Source: Roseimicrobium sp. ORNL1
GTDB taxonomy: Bacteria > Verrucomicrobiota > Verrucomicrobiia > Verrucomicrobiales > Verrucomicrobiaceae
Assembly (NCBI RefSeq): GCF_011044495.1
Contig: NZ_CP049143.1
Location: 1,984,001-2,048,000 of the forward strand
Reading direction: 5' to 3'
Length of the DNA: 64,000 nt
In this document: positions 23,226-33,653 of the stretch, piece by piece
How positions within the stretch are numbered: position 1 is the first letter of the stretch
Layout of the letters: every line of letters begins with the position of its first letter
Translations under genes and position numbers: made by a program
Notes under the pieces: generated by a model
What the model saw: the letters and a program-made list of their open reading frames with translations, nothing else
What the model was told of the DNA's origin: nothing
Databases searched by the model: none

Positions 23226-26200
23226 CTACACCTTCGACAACTGCCGCTTCAGCGCGAACATCAGGAAGGTGACCACCACGGCGAGGCCGAACATGATCAC
23301 GAAGAAGTTCATCCAGAGCGTGCTGATTTTAAACTCCTCGTACCAGGGTTTCTTGAGTGCGGGAGTGTCGCGGGTGAGCTCGGTTTGTGGGGCTGCCGAG
23401 TCGTCCGGTTTGCCAAACGGGTGGTAGGTCTTCACGGTGCCGAAGAAGACATTTGGGCTCTCCTTGCGGCGGTAGTCTTCGCGCTCCATCTCGGCCTTGT
23501 TCACGAGGTCGAGCACCTTCTGGTTCACGTAGATCTCATCCGCGCTCACGCCCTTTTTGGAGCGGGCTTCGAGCAGAGACGGATCGAGACGGCCGGATTG
23601 CAGACCTTTGCGAATGAGCGCGAGGCGCTCGCCCACCACGTTGGCGTCTTCTCCGCTCAGTCCGGACACCACGGCGAGCGCCTGCTTGGCGAGGTCCATG
23701 TCCTTGCGCTGTTTTTCGGTAAGCGGGATGTGCCGCGGCAGGTTCGCGAACTCCTGGATGCGATCCTCCAGTTGCGCCTGCGCGACGGAGAGGGGATTCA
23801 GTTTGGCCTGGGAGATGATGGCGCTCTCATAGCTCCAGCGCAGCGGCATGAAGTGGCAGATGAAGGGCACCTTGAGCTTGCTGGCAGGCTCAGCCTCCGC
23901 GCCCTCCTTCTTTTCCACCCAGTGGCGGATGGAGTACACGAAGTCGAGGTTGCGATTCATCTCCTCGTATTTGATCAACGCACCACCGAGGATGATCTGC
24001 GGAATGAGCATCAGGGGAATGATGTTCAGTGCGGTGCGGATGTCATGCACCAGCGTGGACACCAGGAGTCCCAGAACTGCGCCGGAGAGCGACGTCAGGA
24101 ACATCCAGAACAGGTGAACGAGGAACATCTCCCTCAGCTCCAGGATCGCATTTCCAATGATCAGGTAGATCACGCACTGGATGAGGGCGAAGGCGGAGAG
24201 GGACAGGATCTTCCCCGTGACGTAGTAGCCGATGCGCAGGTTGTGATTGCGCTCTCGATTCAGCATGTGCCGGTCGCGGATGACTTCATCCGCGCTGTTC
24301 GTGAGTCCCAGGAACATGGCCACCACCAGCGTGAGGAAGAGGTAGCTGGGAATGTGGAAGGCGCTGGCGAAGGTGTACGAGTCATCCTCCGAATACCGCA
24401 GCACCATGGAGATGAGCACGGCGAGCATGGGCGCCTCCAGCAGGGTGGTGAGCAGGTTGGCGCGGTTACGCAGCTTGCTCAGGAAGGCGCGCTTGATCAT
24501 CGTGGCCAGCAGCAGGCCCTCCTCCCGCAGCGTCAGGCGCGGGGGCTTGGGTATCTTGCGATGGCCGGAGAGCGAGTCATGCCGGCTGTGGTCGTGATCA
24601 CGCCGGGTCTCCTGCTGGGATACACTGCGAAGCAGCACGTGTGTCTGGAAGCGGTCACGCCAGAAGTTTGGCGGGAAACGCCTGGCCGGCACGAGGTGGC
24701 CGTCAGACGTCTGCTCGTGGATGATGTCACCACTGATGTCTCGCAGCGGCGTTTCGAGCACGTCGAATACCAGGTCCGGAGTGACGATGTCCGGCAACGC
24801 GAGGTCGCCACCCATGCGGCTGCCGTTTCCGGCCTGGCCGGTTTCTTCACAATAGGCGCCCCAGAAATACTCCAGCATGCCCTGGGGTGTGCCGAAGAAG
24901 GCCATCTTGCCGCCCTTGTCCAGCAGCAGCGCCTTGTCGAACATTTGCAGCAGCTTCATGCTCGGCTGGTGGATCGAGCACATCACGATCTTGTTGCGAG
25001 CGAGTGAGCGGATGAGCTCCAGCACATGCTCGGAGTCCTTCGAGGAAAGGCCCGAGGTGGGCTCATCGAATAGGTACACGTCGGCGATGCCGATCATGTC
25101 GAGGCCCGCGTTCAGTCGCTTGCGTTCGCCGCCGCTCAGGTGCTTCTGCTCGGGGGTGCCGGCGAGGCGGTGGCGCAGTTCGTTGAGGCCGAGTTCGACG
25201 AGCTTGGCGTCCACGCGCTTGCGGCGCTCTTCCGCCGGAAGGTGCGGGCAGCGCACGGCTACAGAGTAGTCCAGGTTCTCCTGCACCTTCAGCAGTGCGT
25301 CGAAAGCATCCTCCTGCGGGATGTAGGCGATGTAGGGAGTGAGATTCGGAAGGCTGCCGTACAGCGGGAAGCCATTCATCATGATGTCACCCACCTTGGG
25401 CTTGAGCTGGCCGCCGAGCACGCGCAGCAGCGTACTTTTGCCGCAGCCGCTGGGGCCCATGACACAGATCATTTCCCCACGGCGCACCGAGAGGCTGATG
25501 CCATCCAGCGCGGAGCCCTGCCCACCGTAGCGGTGACCCACTTCACGGAGCTCGACATGGCGGATGACGTTGCGCTCCTCCTCGATGATGCGATCCGCGA
25601 AGTGGCAGCGCAGGTACTGGCCTTCACCCAGCGTTAGCGTGTCGCCATCATTGAGTCGTGCACGCTCCTTGATGACCGTGTTGCCCACATAGATGGGCCG
25701 GTCTGAGCGGAGGATCTCCAGGGAGCCGGTCTTCTCCTCGTAGTCGCAGACGATCTTCAGCAGGATTTCGCCCTCGCCATCCTGGGAGAGGAGGATGTCG
25801 CCTTCCTCCAGCAGGTCGGGATTGTTGGAGACGAGGTAGGTGTTGCGGCTGCCTTCCAGGCGGAACTGCTCGCCGAACTCACGCGCGCGGCGGCGGAGTT
25901 CCTGAAGCGAGATTTCCACCTCGCCCTTCGCAATGATCTTGTCCTCGATGGAGGCATCGATCTTCGTGCCTTCCTTGAGGCGGCGGCCGTTGATCTTCGC
26001 ATCCGTGTCGCGCAGGGCCTCGATGGTCACACCGAGGCCGAAGCTGATGCGCAGGTTCGTATTGCGATTGCGCGTCTGGGAGATTTCCGCGCTGCCTTCT
26101 TCCGTCAGCGTCAGGTAGAGCTGCGTGCCGGTGAGGTTTTTCTTGGCGTTGAAGTAGCCGGTGAGGTCCGCGTAATCGAGCGAGATGTCCTCCAGCACCA

Positions 26201-26954
26201 CGCGCTCGCCCTGGTAGAGGCGGGAGAAATCTCCCGGCTTCAGGGTGCGGCTGCGTACCAGCACGGGTACCGTGCCGGTATTCTTCAGCAGCATGAGGTT
26301 CTGGTAGCGGAAGGCCGCCACGGAGCAGTTGCTGCTCAAGGAGCGCAGCAGCACATCGCAGGGCTCCTCGGAGGCGATGCGGAGCATTTCCAGCGGCTGT
26401 CCGGCCTTGCCGGAGAAATCGGTCTCCTCGGAAGGTTTGTCGTCTGCGTTGAGCTGGTAGACGATGTCGATGGCCTGGGCGGCGATGCCCAGGTTTGTCA
26501 TGAAAAGGTAGAACTCGACGAGCTGCTGGCGGGAATTGTCCGAGCGGGAGATGAGCAGGTAGAGCTGCACTCCGAGCAGGATCTTCTGCTCGATGGACAG
26601 TGTGCGGCTCAGTTCGCGGGCACGGGCACTCAGGTCCTGCGGCTTCTGCAGCGCCTCGAAGTAGATGCGCCGCAGTTCGGAGTAGATGGCCTCCGGATAG
26701 TCATACCGCATGAACCCCAGGCTGGAGTCGATTTCCTCCTCCATGATCGAGCCGTCGATCTTGGAGAAGCCGGCGAAGACCTCCATGAGCACCGGCAGCA
26801 TGGTGTGGGAGGTGGAGTCCACCGGCAGGCCCTGAAGCTTTCGCAGGGTGCGCCGCCACCACGGCATGCGCCCGCCCAGTGCTGACCCGCGAACAGGCCT
26901 CACCGGACGGGGGCGCTGGGTGGGGAGCGAGGGCTCGACGGGGGGAGGGGGCAT
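23226..26954 (-). CDS. ABCG-type ABC transporter with N-terminal TerB-like domain
   Basis: 1242 residues. Residues about 50-170 resemble a TerB/DjlA-N domain (MEVFAGFSKIDGSIMEEEID, LSIEQKILLGVQLYLLISRSD). Residues about 230-480 are beta-rich, with FHA-like segments such as DRPIYVGNTVIKERARLNDGD and DTLTLGEGQYLRCHF. The ATPase has Walker A GPSGCGKST (about 497-505), signature LSGGERKRL (about 606) and Walker B VYLFDEPTSGLSS with the H-loop SIHQPS. After a linker come six or more helices (about 850-1030) of ABC2/ABCG type, and a last helix near the C-terminus (FFVIMFGLAVVVTFLMFAL). The substrate is unknown. It is divergent from ftsH across a 217-base gap. Confidence 0.85.
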   Translation of the reverse strand: MPPPPVEPSLPTQRPRPVRPVRGSALGGRMPWWRRTLRKLQGLPVDSTSHTMLPVLMEVFAGFSKIDGSIMEEEIDSSLGFMRYDYPEAIYSELRRIYFEALQKPQDLSARARELSRTLSIEQKILLGVQLYLLISRSDNSRQQLVEFYLFMTNLGIAAQAIDIVYQLNADDKPSEETDFSGKAGQPLEMLRIASEEPCDVLLRSLSSNCSVAAFRYQNLMLLKNTGTVPVLVRSRTLKPGDFSRLYQGERVVLEDISLDYADLTGYFNAKKNLTGTQLYLTLTEEGSAEISQTRNRNTNLRISFGLGVTIEALRDTDAKINGRRLKEGTKIDASIEDKIIAKGEVEISLQELRRRAREFGEQFRLEGSRNTYLVSNNPDLLEEGDILLSQDGEGEILLKIVCDYEEKTGSLEILRSDRPIYVGNTVIKERARLNDGDTLTLGEGQYLRCHFADRIIEEERNVIRHVELREVGHRYGGQGSALDGISLSVRRGEMICVMGPSGCGKSTLLRVLGGQLKPKVGDIMMNGFPLYGSLPNLTPYIAYIPQEDAFDALLKVQENLDYSVAVRCPHLPAEERRKRVDAKLVELGLNELRHRLAGTPEQKHLSGGERKRLNAGLDMIGIADVYLFDEPTSGLSSKDSEHVLELIRSLARNKIVMCSIHQPSMKLLQMFDKALLLDKGGKMAFFGTPQGMLEYFWGAYCEETGQAGNGSRMGGDLALPDIVTPDLVFDVLETPLRDISGDIIHEQTSDGHLVPARRFPPNFWRDRFQTHVLLRSVSQQETRRDHDHSRHDSLSGHRKIPKPPRLTLREEGLLLATMIKRAFLSKLRNRANLLTTLLEAPMLAVLISMVLRYSEDDSYTFASAFHIPSYLFLTLVVAMFLGLTNSADEVIRDRHMLNRERNHNLRIGYYVTGKILSLSAFALIQCVIYLIIGNAILELREMFLVHLFWMFLTSLSGAVLGLLVSTLVHDIRTALNIIPLMLIPQIILGGALIKYEEMNRNLDFVYSIRHWVEKKEGAEAEPASKLKVPFICHFMPLRWSYESAIISQAKLNPLSVAQAQLEDRIQEFANLPRHIPLTEKQRKDMDLAKQALAVVSGLSGEDANVVGERLALIRKGLQSGRLDPSLLEARSKKGVSADEIYVNQKVLDLVNKAEMEREDYRRKESPNVFFGTVKTYHPFGKPDDSAAPQTELTRDTPALKKPWYEEFKISTLWMNFFVIMFGLAVVVTFLMFALKRQLSKV

Positions 26955-27171
26955 GAAATAAATACTTTGGCACCGTAGGCGCGCGCCGTGAAGTCACAAC
27001 TGCAAGTTCCGGTGTTCCCAAGGAGTCCACGCCGCCTTCGTGATGCGTAACGTTCCATGCGGGTGAACCTGCAATTTCCGAGGAGCCCGAATTTTTACCC
27101 CTGCCACTTTCCTTTGCCACACCCGTTTGGGGGTGTATCATCCCAGTTGAATCGTTTTTTCCCAGAAACTC

Positions 27172-29292
<2,121 letters not shown>

Positions 29293-29341
29293 GGGTGCCG
29301 AGGGATTCCCGCGGCAGCGGGCTGGGGTGAGCAACACGAAT

Positions 29342-29380
29342 GGGTCGGGGCGCAGTGGCGCACGACCCTTCTTTGTTTTT
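29342..29380 (+). terminator. Terminator of ftsH
   Basis: GGGTCG (29342-29347) pairs with CGACCC (29363-29368) around an inner GCGC/GCGC stem, followed by TTCTTTGTTTTT. It just touches the end of the convergent gene at 29379. Confidence 0.8.
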
Positions 29381-30035
29381 ACGTCCTCCCTCCAAGGAGC
29401 AGCATATGGACCAGTTCCCGCACAGGTTGCCAGCGGAACCCGTAGGCTGTGGGGTGATGGAAGCCGATGAGTTTCACCTTGTGCCCGTCAGAAATCAAAA
29501 GTTGGCCTGTACGGCATTGAGTCCCGACGTCGTTGGGAACGCTCGTGTCTGAGTCTTTGGGAAGATAGGACCACATCCGGTTGCTGAAGGCGATCACGAC
29601 ATCAGGGCGGTGTTCCTCAAGCGTTTCTCGAAACGCTGACTGTGCTTCGAGCCAAGCGGCTGCCGGTGGTTGCTGCCGGGGCCTCGACAGCACTACCTGA
29701 AGGTAGTTATAGTAGAGCACTGCGTTCCAAAACCGCTTGCGAGATTCTAAGGACCTAGGGTCGTGGTCAAATATCCGGGCGATCCTCGTGTAAAACCGAC
29801 TCCGATTCCAGTAGCGTTCGGCATCCGGGTACCCAATTGCGTCGTGGCCCAGATGGATAGTTTGATTGGCGGCGTCATAACCATCCTGAGTAGCTTTCGC
29901 GTCATAGGATGACTCGCCAAGGATCATGACCTTGCGATTCCAAAGACCAGTCGTCGCATAATTGGTTCCCACAAAGGGATGGATCACGCGGGTGGTGGCA
30001 GACGTCTCGGCGGTGGCTAAAGATTCGTGTCTCAT
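29379..30035 (-). CDS. Uracil-DNA-glycosylase-like fold protein, function uncertain
   Basis: 218 residues. An N-terminal KVMILGESSYDAKA resembles the 'LGEAPG' strand-loop of the UDG superfamily. DVVIAFSNRMWSYLP sits in the central strand position, and KVKLIGFHHPTAYGFRW resembles the C-terminal 'HPS' motif. Spacing and length are right for the fold, but the catalytic Asp/Asn cannot be assigned with confidence. It may be a DNA-repair enzyme or a non-catalytic relative. It is followed after 39 bases by another minus-strand gene on the upstream side. Confidence 0.55.
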   Translation of the reverse strand: MRHESLATAETSATTRVIHPFVGTNYATTGLWNRKVMILGESSYDAKATQDGYDAANQTIHLGHDAIGYPDAERYWNRSRFYTRIARIFDHDPRSLESRKRFWNAVLYYNYLQVVLSRPRQQPPAAAWLEAQSAFRETLEEHRPDVVIAFSNRMWSYLPKDSDTSVPNDVGTQCRTGQLLISDGHKVKLIGFHHPTAYGFRWQPVRELVHMLLLGGRT

Positions 30036-30074
30036 TGATGGATGGAGAAGGGAGAGTGCGGAGGTGGGGCTAAA

Positions 30075-30788
30075 CTACTGCTTGTCTGGCGCTCCCTTCC
30101 GCGATGCCTTCTCCGCCTCCGTTTCCTTCTCATCTTCCAGGATTCTGGCTTTGGTCTCCTGTTCCAGTTTCGTCAGTCGCTTCTCCAGTTCCTCGAAGGA
30201 TTTGTACGGGGTGAGGGGCAGTTTTAGCTCGTCGAAGAGCCGGGCGATTTCGTGCAGGTCGGCACCCACGACCATCCTCAATTCCTCATCCATGGTCGCC
30301 ATCCGCAGTTTGGGAGATGTTCTGAACCCGGTGCAACTGAAGCAGATCTCAATGCAGCAGAGGGGATCTCCCTGCGACGAGTAGAACACAAAGGCGTGAT
30401 GGGGATTGTAGCAGTCAAAGATGGGAAAAAGGGAGTCGGTTTTCAGCAGGGCAGTGGTGAGCCGGGAGATTTGGGTCTTCGACACACGTGCCTGTGCGGT
30501 GACGCGTGAGACGAGTGTGTCGACGTTCACGACGCCCTCTCCCTGACTCAGGATGCTTACCCCGCTGGTGCTTTCTTCCGTTTCCCCCTTTGTCCCGAAG
30601 GGATCTGCCGCGAGACGAGGCCGGAGGTCGCGGTCATCCGCATCCCGGAAGGCATAGGCGATGCAGAAGGCGGATTGGGAGATGAGATCCAGGGCCTTGT
30701 TGCCAGCCGGCTGGTCTTCTGCGCGGCACGGAATGCAGAGCAAGGACTGAAGTGCGGCGAGCAACAGGCAAACGGGGGCGAGGCGCAT
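30075..30788 (-). CDS. Hypothetical secreted protein with C-terminal coiled coil
   Basis: 237 residues from ATG 30788, chosen because MRLAPVCLLLAALQSLLCIPCRA is a signal peptide; the open frame continues upstream to 30935. The middle contains a Cys-containing beta segment (HHAFVFYSSQGDPLCCIEICFSC, of which three Cys lie close together). The C-terminal 60 residues are strongly charged and helical (SFEELEKRLTKLEQETKARI). No family is recognised. It is probably periplasmic. Confidence 0.6.
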   Translation of the reverse strand: MRLAPVCLLLAALQSLLCIPCRAEDQPAGNKALDLISQSAFCIAYAFRDADDRDLRPRLAADPFGTKGETEESTSGVSILSQGEGVVNVDTLVSRVTAQARVSKTQISRLTTALLKTDSLFPIFDCYNPHHAFVFYSSQGDPLCCIEICFSCTGFRTSPKLRMATMDEELRMVVGADLHEIARLFDELKLPLTPYKSFEELEKRLTKLEQETKARILEDEKETEAEKASRKGAPDKQ

Positions 30789-31420
30789 GGGTGAGTTTTT
30801 TCCAAAAACGGTGAAGAGACAAGAGGGTATCTTCTTCAGAAAGAGTTGAGTCCGGGGGCGGGACGTGACTGAAGCTGAGGTTTTTGCATGGGTGCTCCCA
30901 GCGTGCGGGGTTTGCAATGAGGGGGAAATCCACACTGTGGCCCTTTGGTCCGGAGGGTGCGGACGGAAGTGCGGTTTGCAATGTATGCAAGCTTTTCATG
31001 GTGAGTGGGTTACGTCGTTTGGATGCGGCACAGGAAAAACGCCTTGCTGCCCCTCGGGTTTGGCCCTAGCTTTATGACTGTCAGTTCCCCGTCAAAGCAC
31101 GCCCGCTTTGAGGCCGAGTGTTCACCCGCTCCGGTGCCCGACAATGCGTTTTAACCCATCGCGAATCGAGCCTATCCGCCTCAGCATCCAGCAACTTACG
31201 AAGCTGGAACCCCCTCGTGCGACTTTGACCTGCCACCACCGAGCTCTGCCTGCCCAGCTTGCCGAAACCGCCGGTGGCAACTGCCTGCGAGGCCTCGTGT
31301 GCGCCGTGTCTGCCCCGCCCGTTGCGGGAAGACTCCACGGTTCCGTCGTTTCGGAACCACGCGCCGCCAGCCGCCTCGCCCAACCCACAGCTAGCAAAAC
31401 TAAGACAACTCGCCCGTATC
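30789..31420. other. 632-base non-coding gap; long leader of the RRM gene
   Basis: No convincing gene is present. The part nearest the RRM gene holds stable hairpins: GGTTCCG/CGGAACC (31339-31358) and TTGCC/GGCAA around 31259-31280. Short open frames exist on both strands, with biased composition and no family likeness. RRM genes in other bacteria can have long regulated leaders, so a structured 5' UTR is possible (inference). The left part toward 30.8 kb is featureless apart from a GC-rich run. Confidence 0.4.
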
Positions 31421-32227
31421 ATGAGCGACTACAAACCCAACGGCCAGGGCCGCCCCCAAGGTGACCGCCGTCGCCGCCGCCGCGGCGGAAGAAATCGCGG
31501 CCCCCAAAGCGCGTCAGAAAATAGCAGCCAGAGCAGCCACAAAAGCTTCACCCGGCCCCCCAAGACCAAACCTCTCACCGGCTTCCAGAAGTTCCTGAAA
31601 GTCGTGACCCTCGGATTATACAATCCGACCCCCGCCCCGCGTCCCTCCAACCACGGCACCGGCCAGCCCCAGCGCACTCCGCGTGAGGAAGGCCCCATTG
31701 CCCGTAGCGACCGCCAGGAGCGTGAGAGCACCCGCCAGGAGCGCAGCGACCGTGGAGAACGCGGCGAGCGTCAGGAGCGCGGTGAACGTAGTGAACGCCC
31801 GGAACGTGCTGATCGTGGCGAACGCCGCGAGCGCCCCCCGCGCCAGGCCCCCGTGTCCACCGAAGTGACCAATGAGCGTCTCTACGTGGGCAACCTGAGC
31901 TACGACGCCTCCGAGAGCGATCTCTTCGAGCTCTTCAGCGGCTCCGGCCGAGTGAAGAACGCCGAGGTGGTGGTGAACAACCGCACCCAGCGCTCCAAGG
32001 GCTTCGCCTTCGTGACCATGATGAGCGTGGACGAAGCGAAGAAGGCCGTGGCGGATCTCAATGCCAAGGACTTCATGGGCCGCCCGCTGGTGGTCGGTGG
32101 CGCGAAGCCGCTGGCTCCCCGCGATGAGCGCCCGAGCCGCGACGACGAAGAAGGCAGCGAAAGCGAAAGCCAGGAGGAAGCTGCCCAGCCCTCCGGCGAC
32201 GAATCCAAGCCCGAACTGGCTGCCTAA
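31421..32227 (+). CDS. RNA-binding protein: RRM domain with long RG/RE-rich disordered arm
   Basis: 268 residues from ATG 31421 (MSDYKPNGQG). An Arg/Gly-rich start (RRRRRRGGRNRG) leads to a short hydrophobic patch (GFQKFLKVVTLGLYNP), then about 50 residues of repeated R-x-E/R-G-E (RGERGERQERGERSERPERA). One RRM spans 152-230, with RNP2 LYVGNL (154-159) and RNP1 KGFAFVTM (193-200). An acidic tail ends the protein. Single-RRM proteins of this kind bind single-stranded RNA and are often cold-regulated. The basic arm and acidic tail are unusual additions and may promote condensation (inference). Confidence 0.9.
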   Translation: MSDYKPNGQGRPQGDRRRRRRGGRNRGPQSASENSSQSSHKSFTRPPKTKPLTGFQKFLKVVTLGLYNPTPAPRPSNHGTGQPQRTPREEGPIARSDRQERESTRQERSDRGERGERQERGERSERPERADRGERRERPPRQAPVSTEVTNERLYVGNLSYDASESDLFELFSGSGRVKNAEVVVNNRTQRSKGFAFVTMMSVDEAKKAVADLNAKDFMGRPLVVGGAKPLAPRDERPSRDDEEGSESESQEEAAQPSGDESKPELAA

Positions 32228-32260
32228 CGCATTTTGACGGCTCCTCGTGAGCCTGCCTGA

Positions 32261-32300
32261 AACCGCCTGTCTGCCTCGTGCGGCAGGCGGTTTTGTTTTT
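32261..32300 (+). terminator. Terminator of the RRM gene
   Basis: AACCGCCTG (32261-32269) pairs with CAGGCGGTT (32284-32292), with an alternative inner CTGCC/GGCAG stem. TTTGTTTTTT follows. Confidence 0.85.
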
Positions 32301-32320
32301 TGTGCCCCGTAGGTGATGAG

Positions 32321-32610
32321 GTGAAACGCAAAGCAGCGAAGCAGCAAAGGGATGAGGAAAGGAGGGAGGAACGAGGTGGGGCGTCAGGGGCGGATTCCGG
32401 TTAACCGCAGAGGGGCAAAGAGGCAGAGGACGCAGAGGATTTTTGGGGAGGGGGCCAGGGTGAAGCGATGTGAGGGAGCGGGTTTTGGCTTTCGAGGAGG
32501 AGGAGGCAAAGACGCGGAGGTGGGCCTCTAGGGTGTGATGATGGCTGAGGGGTGCTCCGTTGCCTTGCTGCCCCTCAACCTTTTGCGTCCTTTGCGTTCT
32601 TTTGCGGCCA
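32321..32610. repeat. Cluster of CGCAAAGCAGC-type repeats between the RRM gene and miaA
   Basis: GTGAAACGCAAAGCAGCGAAG (first 20 bases at 32321-32340) opens the cluster. A related ACCGCAGAGGGGCAAAGAGG run lies at 32402-32421, and an inverted TTTTGCGTCCTTTGCGTTC is at about 32581-32599. These account for most of the 510-base gap; no gene is seen in it. Confidence 0.65.
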
Positions 32611-32738
32611 TTCCTCAGGACGGAGTTGCGCTCTGCCACGAACTCGCTGGGTGGTAGGAGCATTCCTGGACGTTGCTGCGATTTTTTCTTGCCAGTCCCG
32701 ATAGGTGCCCGACCATCGTGCAATACTCCGAGGCAGCC

Positions 32739-33653
32739 GTGAAAACGTCTCCGCAACCGTTCTATGTGGTGGGCCCAACCGGCTCGGGTAAATCCGCGCT
32801 CGCCATCATGCTGGCGAATCTGTGGGGTGGGGAGATTGTGAATGCCGATGCCTTCCAGCTCTACCAGGGGCTGGACATTTGTACGGCGAAGCCCACGGCG
32901 GCCGAGTGTGCGCTGGCACCGCATCACCTCTATGGCGTGCTGTCTCCCACGGAGCTGTGTGATGCAGCCTTCTTTGCGGATCTGGCGAAGCCGGTGATTG
33001 CGGACATTGCCTCAAGGGGTGCCGTGCCCATCGTGGTGGGAGGAAGCGGTCTTTACATCAAGGCACTGACGCATGGCCTCAGCCCGCTGCCCTCGGATGA
33101 GGGATTGCGCCGTCGACTTTCACACCTAACCCCGGGAGAACGAGTGGCCTGGCTGCTGGCGCGTGACGCGCATGCCTCGGAGACAGTGAACCTGAAGAAC
33201 GACCGGTATGTGACCCGCGCTTTGGAAATCTGTCTGCTGACGGGAAAACGGCAGAGCGAGCTACGCAAGGCGTGGAAGGACCGTGTGCCGGAGTATCACG
33301 GCATCCAGCTTGCCTGGGAGAGGGATGCTCTGCACGAGCGCATCAACAGCCGGGTGCATGCCATGGTGGCCGCGGGACTGGTGGAGGAGATTCGCAAGGC
33401 CACGGAGCTTTCCGCCACGGCGGAGAAAGCGATCGGCGTGCCGGAGATACGGGAGCATCTGCAGGGGAAAGTGTCTCTACCGGATGCGATCGCGGCGATC
33501 CAACTTGCCACGCGGCAGTATGCGCAGCGTCAGGTGAAGTGGTTCCGCAGGGAAAAAGGTTTTGTACCTGTAGAGATCCAGTTGGGTGCTCCCATGGAGA
33601 AGCTGGTGGCCAGGGCGGAAGAGGTGAGGACGGCTGGGGCTGGCCTGCGCTAG
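32739..33653 (+). CDS. miaA: tRNA dimethylallyltransferase
   Basis: 304 residues from GTG 32739 (VKTSPQPFYVVG), chosen because GAGG lies about 7 bases upstream and the P-loop then falls at the normal position. Other in-frame options are GTG 32718 and TTG 32673. It transfers dimethylallyl to A37 of tRNAs reading UNN codons. P-loop GPTGSGKS is at 12-19. NADAFQLYQGLDICTAKPT departs slightly from the usual NADSMQVY (Ser to Ala). VVGGSGLYIKAL and RALEICLLTGKRQSEL follow, then the C-terminal ATRQYAQRQVKWFRRE with the RQ-x-WF motif. Its last 4 bases overlap the convergent autotransporter gene. Confidence 0.93.
   Translation: MKTSPQPFYVVGPTGSGKSALAIMLANLWGGEIVNADAFQLYQGLDICTAKPTAAECALAPHHLYGVLSPTELCDAAFFADLAKPVIADIASRGAVPIVVGGSGLYIKALTHGLSPLPSDEGLRRRLSHLTPGERVAWLLARDAHASETVNLKNDRYVTRALEICLLTGKRQSELRKAWKDRVPEYHGIQLAWERDALHERINSRVHAMVAAGLVEEIRKATELSATAEKAIGVPEIREHLQGKVSLPDAIAAIQLATRQYAQRQVKWFRREKGFVPVEIQLGAPMEKLVARAEEVRTAGAGLR

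Noticed and set aside
23385-25007. 540-codon open frame antisense to the ABCG transporter
   Set aside because: High-GC shadow frame rich in His, Glu and Gln, with no family likeness. The transporter frame has all ABC motifs.
30865-31464. Several 60-118 codon frames in the gap before the RRM gene
   Set aside because: Frames on both strands with biased composition. None has a signal, domain or usable ribosome site, so the gap is more likely a leader.
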